A stretch of 51,212 bases of DNA from Sulfuricurvum sp. (GTDB lineage: Bacteria; Campylobacterota; Campylobacteria; Campylobacterales; Sulfurimonadaceae). Made by a program: the position numbers and the translations under genes. This document shows, one piece after another, positions 1 to 8,074 of the stretch. The DNA is taken from NCBI GenBank assembly GCA_030696285.1, contig JAUYSQ010000082.1:1-51212 (forward strand), given 5' to 3'. A model generated the notes under the pieces. That model was not told the DNA's origin and searched no databases. It saw only the letters and a program-made list of their open reading frames with translations. The number at the start of each line of letters is the position of its first letter. The stretch's first letter is position 1.

Positions 1-1
1 T

Positions 2-382
2 ATTCGCTCCTGTTTTGGCAGAGGCAAGGGAGAGACACTTAACAATGGTGCGCTGGAGTTTATGTTCAGTCGTAAAGAAGTTTTTAGCTTTCCCACACCT
101 GCTATGGATCTTGATGAATTAGAACTTTCTCTTATTGATGCAGGTCTGGAGTCGATTGAATAAGAAGAGGGTGAAGTGACTGTGTATGGTGATTACACTG
201 CATTTGGCGAACTTTCTCGTGCACTGGAAGAGATGGGTTTTGAGCTCACCAAAGCAGCGTTGGAGCGTATCGCCAACAGTCCTGTAGAATTTACCGATGA
301 ACAAATGGTCGACATTGAAAAACTTATTGATAAGCTCGAAGAAGATGAGGACGTTCAGGCGGTTTATACAAATATCGGGTAA
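2..382 (+). pseudogene. yebC: YebC/PmpR (TACO1) family protein, 3' part, interrupted by an in-frame TAA
   Basis: The window opens inside this gene. The frame from base 2 encodes the middle of a YebC-type protein (LNNGALEFMFSRKEVF), and the same frame from 164 to 382 encodes the typical YebC end ([17 protein letters not shown]). Between them, at 161-163, lies a TAA in the same frame, between ...AGLESIE and [11 protein letters not shown]. Members of this family have an acidic run there, so a single GAA-to-TAA change explains the stop. YebC proteins act as transcription regulators or help ribosomes through difficult sequence. The part after the stop could only be made by restart, for example at GTG 176, or by read-through. 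It is either a true nonsense mutation or a base error in the assembly; the sequence alone cannot decide. Family call is strong, pseudogene status moderate. Confidence 0.75.
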
Positions 383-393
383 AAGATTTTTAT

Positions 394-473
394 CCGTTCG
401 TGGTGAGCCCACGTGCCCTATAGGGTATGTCGAACTATGAATTCTTACCCTTCGACAGCCTCAGGGCGAACGG
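394..473. repeat. Dispersed palindromic repeat, 'VRPE.VEG' type
   Basis: The outer ends CCGTTCG (394-400) and CGAACGG (467-473) are inverted, and inside are GTGGTGAGCCC and CTTCGACAGCCTCAGGG. I recall this as a widely scattered bacterial intergenic repeat whose translation gives peptides like VRPEAVEG. It lies between yebC and the lytic transglycosylase gene and supplies the last codons and the stop of the latter. It differs from the GTCAT/ATCCA repeats found elsewhere in this window. Confidence 0.7.
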
Positions 474-1128
474 TTGGCTCCTCTTTACTTTTACTGTGAT
501 GTATCGTCGCATCGAGCAATAATGTTTTGGCAAAATGAGATTTTGTGCCCGAAGGAAAATGGGGATCTTTAAGTAAAACGGAAATTTTTTTACTCCCATG
601 TTTTTCAATCAAACGCCGCAGTTTTCCCTCACCCATTCCGTAAGCAAAATCAGCCAAATACCAACTTCCAAATTCTCTTTTTAGGCTTTTTATGTAACGA
701 ATAGCTGCATCGGTAGAGTCATTGATATTGAGACGCTCATCCTTCCCTTTTTTGACGGAAAGCCCAAAGTTTTTTGCACTTCTTACGGTAAATTGCCATA
801 GTCCTGCAGTACCGGAACCTCTTGCTCTGGGATTGAATTTTGATTCACAATAGGGGATGAGAGAGAAAAAAAGAGGAATATTTTCTTTTTTGAATTTTTC
901 TTCCACGTATTGATACTCTTCTCGTGTTGCTTGATAGCGTTTATAGTGGCTGACGTAGCTGGTTGCATACTCTTCACGTACCTCAGAAAGGGCTTTGATC
1001 TCTTCGAATGATTCTTCGGAACCTATTGAGGAGAGGGAAGCATTCAGCGCAGCAGACGAGGGAGAAGCGTACCCTTGGGTTAGTCCCAGTACGCATAAGA
1101 AGATGAGGGTATGAAGGATATTTCTCAC
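445..1128 (-). CDS. Lytic murein transglycosylase, SLT/MltD-like
   Basis: This 227-residue exported protein should cut peptidoglycan glycan strands in the periplasm. A signal peptide covers about residues 1-22. The SLT lysozyme-like domain covers roughly 80-190, with the likely catalytic glutamate E95 in PYCESKFNPRARG, followed by TAGLWQFTVRSAKNFGL and the tyrosine motif FAYGMGEGKL. The start overlaps the upstream MFS gene by four bases (ATGA), so translation is probably coupled. The last ten or so residues (PTVRPEAVEG) are encoded by a dispersed repeat and are not part of the family fold. The substrate class is firm. Whether it serves general turnover, flagellar assembly or secretion cannot be told. 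Confidence 0.88.
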   Translation of the reverse strand: MRNILHTLIFLCVLGLTQGYASPSSAALNASLSSIGSEESFEEIKALSEVREEYATSYVSHYKRYQATREEYQYVEEKFKKENIPLFFSLIPYCESKFNPRARGSGTAGLWQFTVRSAKNFGLSVKKGKDERLNINDSTDAAIRYIKSLKREFGSWYLADFAYGMGEGKLRRLIEKHGSKKISVLLKDPHFPSGTKSHFAKTLLLDATIHHSKSKEEPTVRPEAVEG

Positions 1129-2357
1129 GCTTCGATGTAGTCGAGGTCTTTATGAAATGTCTCATGCGTGTAATAGAGGGCAATAGCACCTAAACTAAAA
1201 CACACAACTCCTACGATAGCACCTGCTCCGAGTATTCCATACGTCTCTTTGAGTGCGATAAAAGAGAGGGTGATCGGAACAACGGCACCGCGAACGAAGT
1301 TCGGTGCAGTGGTAGCGACAGTGGCACGGATATTGGTTCCGAACTGTTCGGCTGCCATCGTGATAAAGAGTGCCCAATAGCCGCAAAAAATACCCAGAGC
1401 AAAGCAACTCCAGTAAAAGGCATCGGGCGTGGCACCTGTGAGAGTGTAATACCATAGAACAGTCACGGCGGATAGAGTCAAAAAGAGGGCGAACGCTTTT
1501 TTGCGGCTTTTCAACTTTTGAGAGAGATAACCGCTTGAAAAATCTCCGATGGCCAAACCGATATAACAATACATGAGAGCCGTCCCCGCACTCACTTCAC
1601 CGCTGATTTCCAATGCCTTTGCAAATTCAGGCGAGAACATTACCAAAACACCGACAACAAACCACAGCGGGATTCCAATTGCGATCGTTTTGAGGTATTT
1701 GCCGAGCAAGATGCGATTCTTAAAGAGGGAAAAGAAATCGCCTCGCTTGATATTTTCGCTGAGGTTATGTTCAAACATCCCAGATTCACGCACTTTGAGG
1801 CGGAGAATGAGAAGTGAAAAACCGAGTAATCCTCCGAAGATGTACGCATTACGCCAGTCAAAATGTTGTGCAACCAGATTGGCGGCAACGACCCCGAGAA
1901 CGCCGAAGCTCGCAATACTCATGACACCATAACCGCGCAGGTGTTTAGGGAGAATTTCGGCGACGAGGGTTACCCCTGCACCCAGTTCACCCGCTAAACC
2001 GATCCCTGCGATAAAACGAAGAACCGCGTATTGTTCGACGTTGGTAACGAAAGCGTTGAGAAAATTGGCAACGGAGTAGAGGATGATAGAGGCAAATAAA
2101 ACAGAAAGACGCCCTTTTTTATCGCCTAGAATTCCCCATAAAATCCCACCGAGCAACATCCCTCCCATTTGCATATTGAGGATGGTTGACCCCCATGAGG
2201 TGATCTCTTCGGCATTGAGCCCAAGCTCACTGAGGCTTGCCACACGGACAACACCAAATAAAATAAGGTCATAAATATCGACGAAATATCCCATTGCAAT
2301 GACAATGACCGGGAGGGTCAATACTTGACGAAGGGTAGAAATAGGGGTTGTGGACAT
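1125..2357 (-). CDS. MFS transporter, metabolite:H+ symporter type
   Basis: A 410-residue inner-membrane carrier with about twelve hydrophobic helices. The loop between helices 2 and 3 has the MFS signature GDKKGRLSVL, and a related sequence, ...LPKHLRGYG, follows helix 4. The architecture resembles the sugar/dicarboxylate symporters (ShiA, KgtP, ProP group). A clear GGAG ribosome site precedes the ATG. It overlaps the lytic transglycosylase downstream by four bases. The substrate cannot be read from sequence; organic acids are typical of this branch, but that is inference. Confidence 0.85.
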   Translation of the reverse strand: MSTTPISTLRQVLTLPVIVIAMGYFVDIYDLILFGVVRVASLSELGLNAEEITSWGSTILNMQMGGMLLGGILWGILGDKKGRLSVLFASIILYSVANFLNAFVTNVEQYAVLRFIAGIGLAGELGAGVTLVAEILPKHLRGYGVMSIASFGVLGVVAANLVAQHFDWRNAYIFGGLLGFSLLILRLKVRESGMFEHNLSENIKRGDFFSLFKNRILLGKYLKTIAIGIPLWFVVGVLVMFSPEFAKALEISGEVSAGTALMYCYIGLAIGDFSSGYLSQKLKSRKKAFALFLTLSAVTVLWYYTLTGATPDAFYWSCFALGIFCGYWALFITMAAEQFGTNIRATVATTAPNFVRGAVVPITLSFIALKETYGILGAGAIVGVVCFSLGAIALYYTHETFHKDLDYIEA

Positions 2358-2418
2358 TAAAACTCCAAAAGTATAGTGTTTTATTATAAATGATTTTGGC
2401 TTAGAAGAGCCATTATGC

Positions 2419-2424
2419 TATACT
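2419..2424 (+). promoter_or_regulatory. Probable -10 box (TATACT) for the 2463 gene
   Basis: TATACT lies 39 bases before the ATG of the small unknown gene at 2463, in the A/T-rich gap between divergent genes. No convincing -35 is visible, as is usual for sigma-70 promoters of Campylobacterota. Position fits a short leader with AGAGAGGAG as ribosome site. Confidence 0.5.
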
Positions 2425-2462
2425 AGTTCAATGGATTTTCACTAAGAGAGGAGAATACTTTT

Positions 2463-2792
2463 ATGTATGCAGAGAGAAAAAAACTTATTCGATATGCACT
2501 GGATTTTGAGATAGAAAATATCAATACGTATTCAGGCTATAAGGGCGATCTTATTGTTAAGATCACTACAAAAGAGAAAGAGGCGGTTATTGCCATTCGT
2601 AAATTTGCTCTCTCTATAGGGATCAAAGAGGTGGTTATCAAGCAGAATTCAAATATTGAACAATTTGAGATTTTTTGCGTAACCTCCGATGAAAATGTGT
2701 ATGATTTAAAAATTAAAGAGTTGCTGGATGAGGTTCACGCGGAACACCTCAAGACATCTAAGGATGTATGGGAAGAGGGGCGGCTGGATTGA
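2463..2792 (+). CDS. Conserved-looking small protein of unknown function
   Basis: I do not recognise this 109-residue protein. It is soluble, charged and has no signal peptide or Cys cluster. It reads as alternating beta and helix (GDLIVKITTKEKEAVIAIRKFA, then IKEVVIKQNSN), which suggests a small alpha/beta fold. An AGAGAGGAG ribosome site sits 8 bases before the ATG, and a -10-like TATACT is upstream, so it looks expressed. Its 3' end runs 35 bases into the convergent methyltransferase gene. The overlap may allow antisense pairing of the two messages. Confidence 0.7.
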   Translation: MYAERKKLIRYALDFEIENINTYSGYKGDLIVKITTKEKEAVIAIRKFALSIGIKEVVIKQNSNIEQFEIFCVTSDENVYDLKIKELLDEVHAEHLKTSKDVWEEGRLD

Positions 2793-3687
2793 TTTTGGTT
2801 CCCGTTAAAAATACATAATCTTTTCCCGTTAGGGTAACCCGAAATTTTTTCTGCTGCAAGTATTTTTTACAGTAATAAGCGTCTTTGTAAAGCAGTGTCA
2901 TCTCTGAATAGGGATAGTTGGGTGCTTTGGCTCCGTAGATCATCTCTCCCCCCATCCACCTGCAATTCGGAAATCCTAAAATAATTGCTCCATTCTTGGT
3001 TAAAAATTCTTGAATAAGTTTCATAAAAAGGAGTTTGAAATCAATCCCAGGACTTTGCAGGGTACCTATCGTAATGATGAGGTCAAATTCTCCAAGATTT
3101 AGACGAGCGAGATCGTTGATATCGTGGACAAAAAAAGTTGCATTCCCCTCGCTAAACCGTTCTCGTGCACGCGCAATGGCTGTCTCGGAGTGATCGATTC
3201 CGACCAGTTCTATTTTTTCAAATACTTGGGGAGAGAGAATTTGACGGATTAAATCAAACTCATCCCCGGTATTGATCCCCAAATTTAAAATCCGTAGACG
3301 TTCTCCCACCTTGACACTTCGTAAGGCACGCAGATAAGGGGAGAGAAAAGCGGGCTCTTCGTTTTTGTGGAGTGCGGCGAAGCGTGAGGTTGTCCCATAT
3401 TTTTCTTCTCTTTCGCCACTATGGTGAAACGAATCGCTGAGGTCGAGTTTCTCGTACGTGATTAGGACAGTATGATCGGATAAAGGCTTAGGGGTCAGCA
3501 TTCGGCAAAAAAGAAGTTCACCCAAATCGCTCCATGCTTTGTAGCCTCGATAGAGATAGTGTACGCCGTCGACGGTTATGGACTCACCTGCGTAGATACC
3601 GCGTGAAATATCGGGATTGAGGACTTCGAATGTGATTGTGTCAGAGCTTTTGAGGTTCTCGTGTGCAAAGCTGAGGATATTATTCAT
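2758..3687 (-). CDS. Class I SAM-dependent methyltransferase
   Basis: The central part holds a Rossmann SAM-binding region: RILNLGINTGDE as motif I, then ELVGIDHSETAIARAR for the ribose-binding acidic end of strand 2, then DLIITIGTLQS as motif IV. The N-terminal 130 residues look like a separate beta-rich domain. The target is unknown. The start is uncertain. An ATG at 3687 gives 309 residues; a TTG at 3735, inside the end of the upstream pseudouridine synthase, would give 325. It is the last gene of a long minus-strand run rich in RNA-modifying enzymes, so an RNA or translation-related substrate is possible, but this is only inferred. Confidence 0.8.
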   Translation of the reverse strand: MNNILSFAHENLKSSDTITFEVLNPDISRGIYAGESITVDGVHYLYRGYKAWSDLGELLFCRMLTPKPLSDHTVLITYEKLDLSDSFHHSGEREEKYGTTSRFAALHKNEEPAFLSPYLRALRSVKVGERLRILNLGINTGDEFDLIRQILSPQVFEKIELVGIDHSETAIARARERFSEGNATFFVHDINDLARLNLGEFDLIITIGTLQSPGIDFKLLFMKLIQEFLTKNGAIILGFPNCRWMGGEMIYGAKAPNYPYSEMTLLYKDAYYCKKYLQQKKFRVTLTGKDYVFLTGTKINPAAPLPIHP

Positions 3688-3707
3688 GGACTCAATGGTA
3701 AAGGTTT

Positions 3708-4376
3708 TCAAAACAGTTCCCACGGTGTACTCCAATTGTCAAGCTGTGTATGACACTCCATGCTCACAAATCGCTCTCCCTCATCCGGTGATGAAATGAA
3801 GGAAAAATCTTCACCGTTGAAATGAAACCGCAGTGCATAGGCGTGCAGATACCCGCGTGCCTCTTTGCGTGCTTCATCGGCTTGCGCGTAGCGGTCATCT
3901 CCAGCGATGGGGGAGCCGAGGCTTTTAAGGGCAACACGGATTTGATGCGTTTTACCCGTATGGGGTTTGATAAGGAAAAAGCGCTCGTGGGTACGCAATG
4001 CGCAGCTAATAAACTGCGTGATAGCAGGGTTCTCCATGGTAGTGAGGAGTTTGTAATCACCCCGTCGTGCACTTGCCATATCCCCTTTGACCCACCCTTG
4101 TTTCTTTTTTGGTTTGCGCATTGAGATGGCAAGATAGTATTTCTCGATCTCACGGTTTTCAAACATTTTTCCAAACAGTGCGGCAACTTCGGAGCTTTTG
4201 GCAAAAATAACCAAACCCGACGTCATTTTATCAAGGCGATGGACGGGGAAAAGGGAGATACCTGTTTGTTCACTCACTTGGACGACAAATCCCGCTTCCT
4301 TTTCAGAGTGAAAATTTGCCCCTGCCGGTTTAAGGGAAATAAGAAAATCACTGTTTTCAAAAAGGATTGTAATCAT
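3708..4376 (-). CDS. RluA-family pseudouridine synthase
   Basis: This 222-residue enzyme should convert uridine to pseudouridine in rRNA or tRNA. The catalytic motif is HRLDKMTSGLVIFAKS, with the essential aspartate in RLD. Further family marks are KYYLAIS and HTGKTHQIRVALKSLG near the C-terminus. There is no S4 RNA-binding domain, so it is a compact catalytic-only member, as in the RluE/TruC or RluA size range. It lies five bases downstream of a second pseudouridine synthase in the same operon. Which base it modifies cannot be said. Confidence 0.88.
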   Translation of the reverse strand: MITILFENSDFLISLKPAGANFHSEKEAGFVVQVSEQTGISLFPVHRLDKMTSGLVIFAKSSEVAALFGKMFENREIEKYYLAISMRKPKKKQGWVKGDMASARRGDYKLLTTMENPAITQFISCALRTHERFFLIKPHTGKTHQIRVALKSLGSPIAGDDRYAQADEARKEARGYLHAYALRFHFNGEDFSFISSPDEGERFVSMECHTQLDNWSTPWELF

Positions 4377-4381
4377 AATTG

Positions 4382-5173
4382 TTACTCGTCATTCCCGCGA
4401 AGGCGGGAATCCAGCTTGGTAGTTGGGATGGATCCCCGGGTTAGACCTTCGGATGACGGGAATAGTTCATCTTCTAATATAATCCGATACTCACCTGCCT
4501 TTAAATCACCAAGGGTTAAATCACCAATGCGGGAGCGGTGCAGGGTGGTGACGTGATTACCTACGGCAGCAAACATCCGTCGAACTTGATGATAGCGCCC
4601 TTCGGTGATCTCTAATGTCACGTGTATTTCGTCAATGATAGTGAGCTTTGCAGGGAGGCAAGGACTCTTTTCCCCGTTGAGCATCAATGTTCCTGAAGCG
4701 AAAATATCCGCTTCATTACCCTTTAATGGTCGATCCAAAGTCGCTTTGTAGAGTTTGGGTACATGATATTTGGGGGATGTGAGGCGGTGGAGGAACTGTC
4801 CGTCATCGGTCAGTAACAGCAGTCCGCTCGTCTCTTTGTCGAGTCGTCCGATGGTAGAAATTTTGGGATCACGTTTTTGCCATCTTTGCGGAAGGAGTGA
4901 ATAGACGAGCTTCCCCTCTCCCTCATCGTGGGAACAAACAAACCCAAGCGGTTTATGCATCAAAATCACTATTCCCTCACGTGGGTCAAGCGGTTCGCCT
5001 TGAAACGCTACGTCATGATGAAATGCTTTGAAATCAGGTTTGGTGACACACTGTCCAAGAACGGTGACAATCCCGTCTGCAATGAGTTTTTTGGATTCAC
5101 TGCGACTTGCATATCCCAAGCTGGTGAGGAGTTGATCGAGCCGTTGTTTAGAGGGCTTCAAGTTTATCCTCAT
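4382..5173 (-). CDS. S4-domain pseudouridine synthase, RsuA/RluB type
   Basis: The N-terminal S4 RNA-binding domain (about residues 10-55: RLDQLLTSLGYASRSESKKL) is followed by the RsuA/RluB/RluF catalytic core with GRLDKETSGLLLLTDDG, and by EGRYHQVRRMFAAVGNHV. It should modify 23S or 16S rRNA. The first 26 bases overlap the end of the ABC-F gene, so the two are co-transcribed. The C-terminal stretch ending KLDSRLRGNDE is encoded by a dispersed palindromic repeat at 4387-4459. The family core ends around ...YRIILEDEL, so the tail was probably added when the repeat displaced the old stop. Confidence 0.88.
   Translation of the reverse strand: MRINLKPSKQRLDQLLTSLGYASRSESKKLIADGIVTVLGQCVTKPDFKAFHHDVAFQGEPLDPREGIVILMHKPLGFVCSHDEGEGKLVYSLLPQRWQKRDPKISTIGRLDKETSGLLLLTDDGQFLHRLTSPKYHVPKLYKATLDRPLKGNEADIFASGTLMLNGEKSPCLPAKLTIIDEIHVTLEITEGRYHQVRRMFAAVGNHVTTLHRSRIGDLTLGDLKAGEYRIILEDELFPSSEGLTRGSIPTTKLDSRLRGNDE
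4387..4459. repeat. Two-armed palindromic repeat (GTCAT...ATCCA / TGGAT...ATGAC)
   Basis: Arm 1 (4387-4413) is CGTCATTCCCGCG-loop-CGGGAATCCA, a strong hairpin with CCCGC/GCGGG in its stem. Arm 2 (4429-4458) runs TGGATCCCCGG...CGGATGACG, a weaker palindrome. The repeat forms the 3' end of the RluB-like gene, where arm 1 encodes SRLRGNDE. Confidence 0.85.
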
Positions 5174-6980
5174 ACTCTTTTGTTAGACGTTCAAATTCCT
5201 CGCTTGCCACTTCCAATCGCTCAAACAGCTCTTCGATCATGATCTCATCGGCACCAATTTGTTTGGAAACTTCTTGGAGTTTCCCGTTTTCCCCTTGCTC
5301 GGAATAGGCGATGAGAAGGGCGTGAGAATTTTTGAGTTTTTCCTCAAGTGTCATAATGGTGTTCTCACAAAAATCGATCTCTTTTTTCAGAGGATTCAAA
5401 AGTTTAGAGCGCTCTTGGACGAGTTGGGTACGTTGTTGCTTTTGCTCTTTTTTATTGCTGTTTTGGGTTACTTTGGCAACTTTCGGAGCGTCGCTAATCT
5501 CTTCATCCCAACCAATTTTCTCTAAAAATTCATCGTAGTTTCCATCAAAAAACTCAGCACCTCCCTCACGGAAGATGATGAGCTGATCGGCAAGCTCACG
5601 TAAGAGCATCTCAGAGTGGGTGACAATCACTACGGAGCCCTCAAAGCGTTTGACTGCATCGCACAGTGAATCAATGGACTGCATATCGAGGTGGTTGGTC
5701 GGCTCATCGAGAAAGAGGAGGTTGGCAGGGGTAGCGATGATTTTTCCCAGCATAACACGGCTGCGCTCGCCTCCTGAAAGGATAGAGATTTTTTTATCGG
5801 CATCGTCACCGCTGAACATCATCGTTCCGCAAATACCGCGAACGCGAACATTTTGGAGTGTATTGTCGGCACTTTGTATCTCTTCGCTAATCGTACGGTT
5901 TTTATCGAGTCGATCAATATTGGTTTGACCGAAATGGGCGATAGCGGTGGAGGGGTGAGTGAGTATTTCTCCGCTTGGTGTCAGTACCCCGGCGAGGGCG
6001 TTGAGGAGGGTTGATTTCCCTTTACCATTTTTCCCGATGATGGCAAGACATTTGTTTTTTTCTAAAATAAACGAGAGGTTTTGAAACAGCGGTTCATTTG
6101 GTTTGTAGCCAAACGATAGATTTTTGACTTCCATAGTAATCTTGGAGGGAGTAGGGCGATAGGAGAAGGAAAAACTTAAATCTTTTTCACCTTCCAACGA
6201 TTCCATCATCCCCATTTTTTCCAACTCTTTGGCTTTGGATTGCGCCATGACTGCTGTGGAAGCACGGGCTTTGTTTCGAGCGACAAAATCGATAAGCTCT
6301 TCCCGTTTTTTGTCGTGATTGATTTTGGTTTTGACGTAAAGCTCATCTTCCTGAGCCATCATTTCATAATATTTATGGCTATTGCCTTTGATGATAGAAA
6401 CGTTGCGACGACGCAAGCCCATCGTATGGGTAGAGACAGCATCCATAAAATCACGATCGTGGGTGATCAGAATGACTTCCCCCTCAAACCCTCGGATAAA
6501 CGAGCCAAGCCAGCGAAGCGAGACAATATCGAGATAATTGGTCGGTTCGTCCAAAAGGAGGAGATTGGGTTCGGTGACAAGGAGTTTGACAAGATTGAGC
6601 CGTATTTGATACCCTCCCGAAAAACTCAGAGGATCTTTATCCAAATCTTCCAGTGTAAATCCCAGCCCGAAAAGAATTTTTTCCACCCGATACACTTCAT
6701 GTTCCGCGTCACCCGTCAGTACTGAGGCACACTCATCCCGCACCGTTTTGTAGGTGAAATGGAGATGCTGTCTCAATGTTCCGATACGGTAATTTTTAGG
6801 GATGAGTATTTCGCCGTCATCATACGGCTCTTCGCCCAAAATGATTTTAAAGAGGGTCGATTTTCCCGAACCGTTACGTCCGACAAACCCGATTTTTTGA
6901 CCTGCGGAGAGTTTGAGATTGAGATTCTCAAACAGTACGCGTGTGCCGTAACTTTTAGTAAGATTATTAATTTGAATCAT
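5148..6980 (-). CDS. ABC-F family ATPase (ribosome-associated)
   Basis: A 610-residue soluble protein with two ABC ATPase domains and no membrane part, typical of ABC-F proteins that act on the ribosomal E site. Domain 1 has Walker A GRNGSGKS (34-41), signature LSFSGGYQIRLNL and Walker B LLLLDEPTNYLD. Domain 2 has GKNGKGKS, LSGGERSRVMLGK and LLFLDEPTNHLD. The linker between them is basic and helical. The C-terminal 120 residues are a charged coiled coil, as in Uup/YheS-like members. Its stop overlaps the following pseudouridine synthase gene. It could be a housekeeping translation factor; a role in antibiotic protection cannot be excluded but nothing here points to it. Confidence 0.9.
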   Translation of the reverse strand: MIQINNLTKSYGTRVLFENLNLKLSAGQKIGFVGRNGSGKSTLFKIILGEEPYDDGEILIPKNYRIGTLRQHLHFTYKTVRDECASVLTGDAEHEVYRVEKILFGLGFTLEDLDKDPLSFSGGYQIRLNLVKLLVTEPNLLLLDEPTNYLDIVSLRWLGSFIRGFEGEVILITHDRDFMDAVSTHTMGLRRRNVSIIKGNSHKYYEMMAQEDELYVKTKINHDKKREELIDFVARNKARASTAVMAQSKAKELEKMGMMESLEGEKDLSFSFSYRPTPSKITMEVKNLSFGYKPNEPLFQNLSFILEKNKCLAIIGKNGKGKSTLLNALAGVLTPSGEILTHPSTAIAHFGQTNIDRLDKNRTISEEIQSADNTLQNVRVRGICGTMMFSGDDADKKISILSGGERSRVMLGKIIATPANLLFLDEPTNHLDMQSIDSLCDAVKRFEGSVVIVTHSEMLLRELADQLIIFREGGAEFFDGNYDEFLEKIGWDEEISDAPKVAKVTQNSNKKEQKQQRTQLVQERSKLLNPLKKEIDFCENTIMTLEEKLKNSHALLIAYSEQGENGKLQEVSKQIGADEIMIEELFERLEVASEEFERLTKEYEDKLEAL

Positions 6981-6990
6981 AGCTAAGGTC

Positions 6991-8067
6991 TTATTCCTCT
7001 ATTTTGTGAGGAAGTTTTCCGGGCATCGCCTCTTTATTGGAGAGAAGATCTTCGATCTGGCGTTTCACTTTATCGTAACGAAACTGCTCTTTGAACCCAT
7101 TGATCCGTCCTCCGGCTGCGTTAGGATGACCTCCTCCATTGGCCCATTCACCCGCCATCATGGCAACGTCTACTTGATCATGCCCGCGTAAACTCATGGT
7201 TCCACGAGTGCTGATATCAACGATAAAATCAAAATCTGGGAATGCAGTGACGAAACCGTTTCCAATGATAGAGGTATTGCCCAAGCCGTAGCTCAAAAAT
7301 CCGCGCCACCCTTTGTAATAGATGGTCATTGTAGAGCGCTTCGTTCCCAGCAGTGCCACGATGTATTTGGTCGAGAGGTTATCAAGGGTATTGTCTACGC
7401 CGTCTTTGAAAAAATCTTTTTTCATTTTATGGAGTGCTTCATCAAGGACGATATTGGCATCCGGGAGGAGGCGCATTGTTGCCGCCCGTTCCAGCAACGC
7501 CAGTTTGTATTCACGGTCTTCATTTCCAAACATTACGCGACTGAGTTCACGGGCATCACTGATGAGACGCATACAGACTTTACCGTATTCGAAATCCTCT
7601 TCCTCCTCTTGTTTCCACAAATCGACGGCATTGACCACTTTGACAAACGGTTCAATCCATCCTCCTGCTTCTAATCCATAATGTTCGATAGCATATTCGT
7701 AAACAATTTTAGTGGCACATCTCTCTGTGTCCAGAGTATACCACTCGTATTGCACCGCTGAATCTTTTCCGCTTCCATGGTGGTCGAGCAGTGTGAGGGT
7801 AATCGTCCATCCCGCTTCATTGAGCTTTCGTACTTCGTGGTGAAGCCATTTTGCTTCATCGGGACTGAGATTTAAATCACTCACGAGGATGGTAGCCTCT
7901 TGCTTGGATTTTTTGAGAGTATCAATAATCTCTTCGAGACGCTCCATCACCTCTGCGCCGTAATTGGCATTATAACTGTTCATCGTGTGGTTCGTTTGTG
8001 CCATAACCAGTTGGCAGCTGTAGCCGTCAAGATCGGTGTGTGAGAGGTGGTAAAAGGTTTTTTTCAT
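6991..8067 (-). CDS. DHH/DHHA1 family phosphoesterase
   Basis: A 358-residue cytoplasmic metal-dependent phosphoesterase. The N-terminus has the first metal motif HTDLDGYSCQ. The DHH motif LLDHHGSG lies near residue 97, and the C-terminal DHHA1 substrate-binding motif reads GGGHPNAAGGRI. Relatives degrade short oligonucleotides (nanoRNA) or cyclic dinucleotides, or hydrolyse pAp. The sequence does not separate these. It sits seven bases after flhA and ten before the ABC-F gene. An HD-GYP gene in the same run makes a link to cyclic-di-GMP breakdown (pGpG removal) an attractive guess. Confidence 0.82.
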   Translation of the reverse strand: MKKTFYHLSHTDLDGYSCQLVMAQTNHTMNSYNANYGAEVMERLEEIIDTLKKSKQEATILVSDLNLSPDEAKWLHHEVRKLNEAGWTITLTLLDHHGSGKDSAVQYEWYTLDTERCATKIVYEYAIEHYGLEAGGWIEPFVKVVNAVDLWKQEEEEDFEYGKVCMRLISDARELSRVMFGNEDREYKLALLERAATMRLLPDANIVLDEALHKMKKDFFKDGVDNTLDNLSTKYIVALLGTKRSTMTIYYKGWRGFLSYGLGNTSIIGNGFVTAFPDFDFIVDISTRGTMSLRGHDQVDVAMMAGEWANGGGHPNAAGGRINGFKEQFRYDKVKRQIEDLLSNKEAMPGKLPHKIEE

Positions 8068-8074
8068 AACTATC

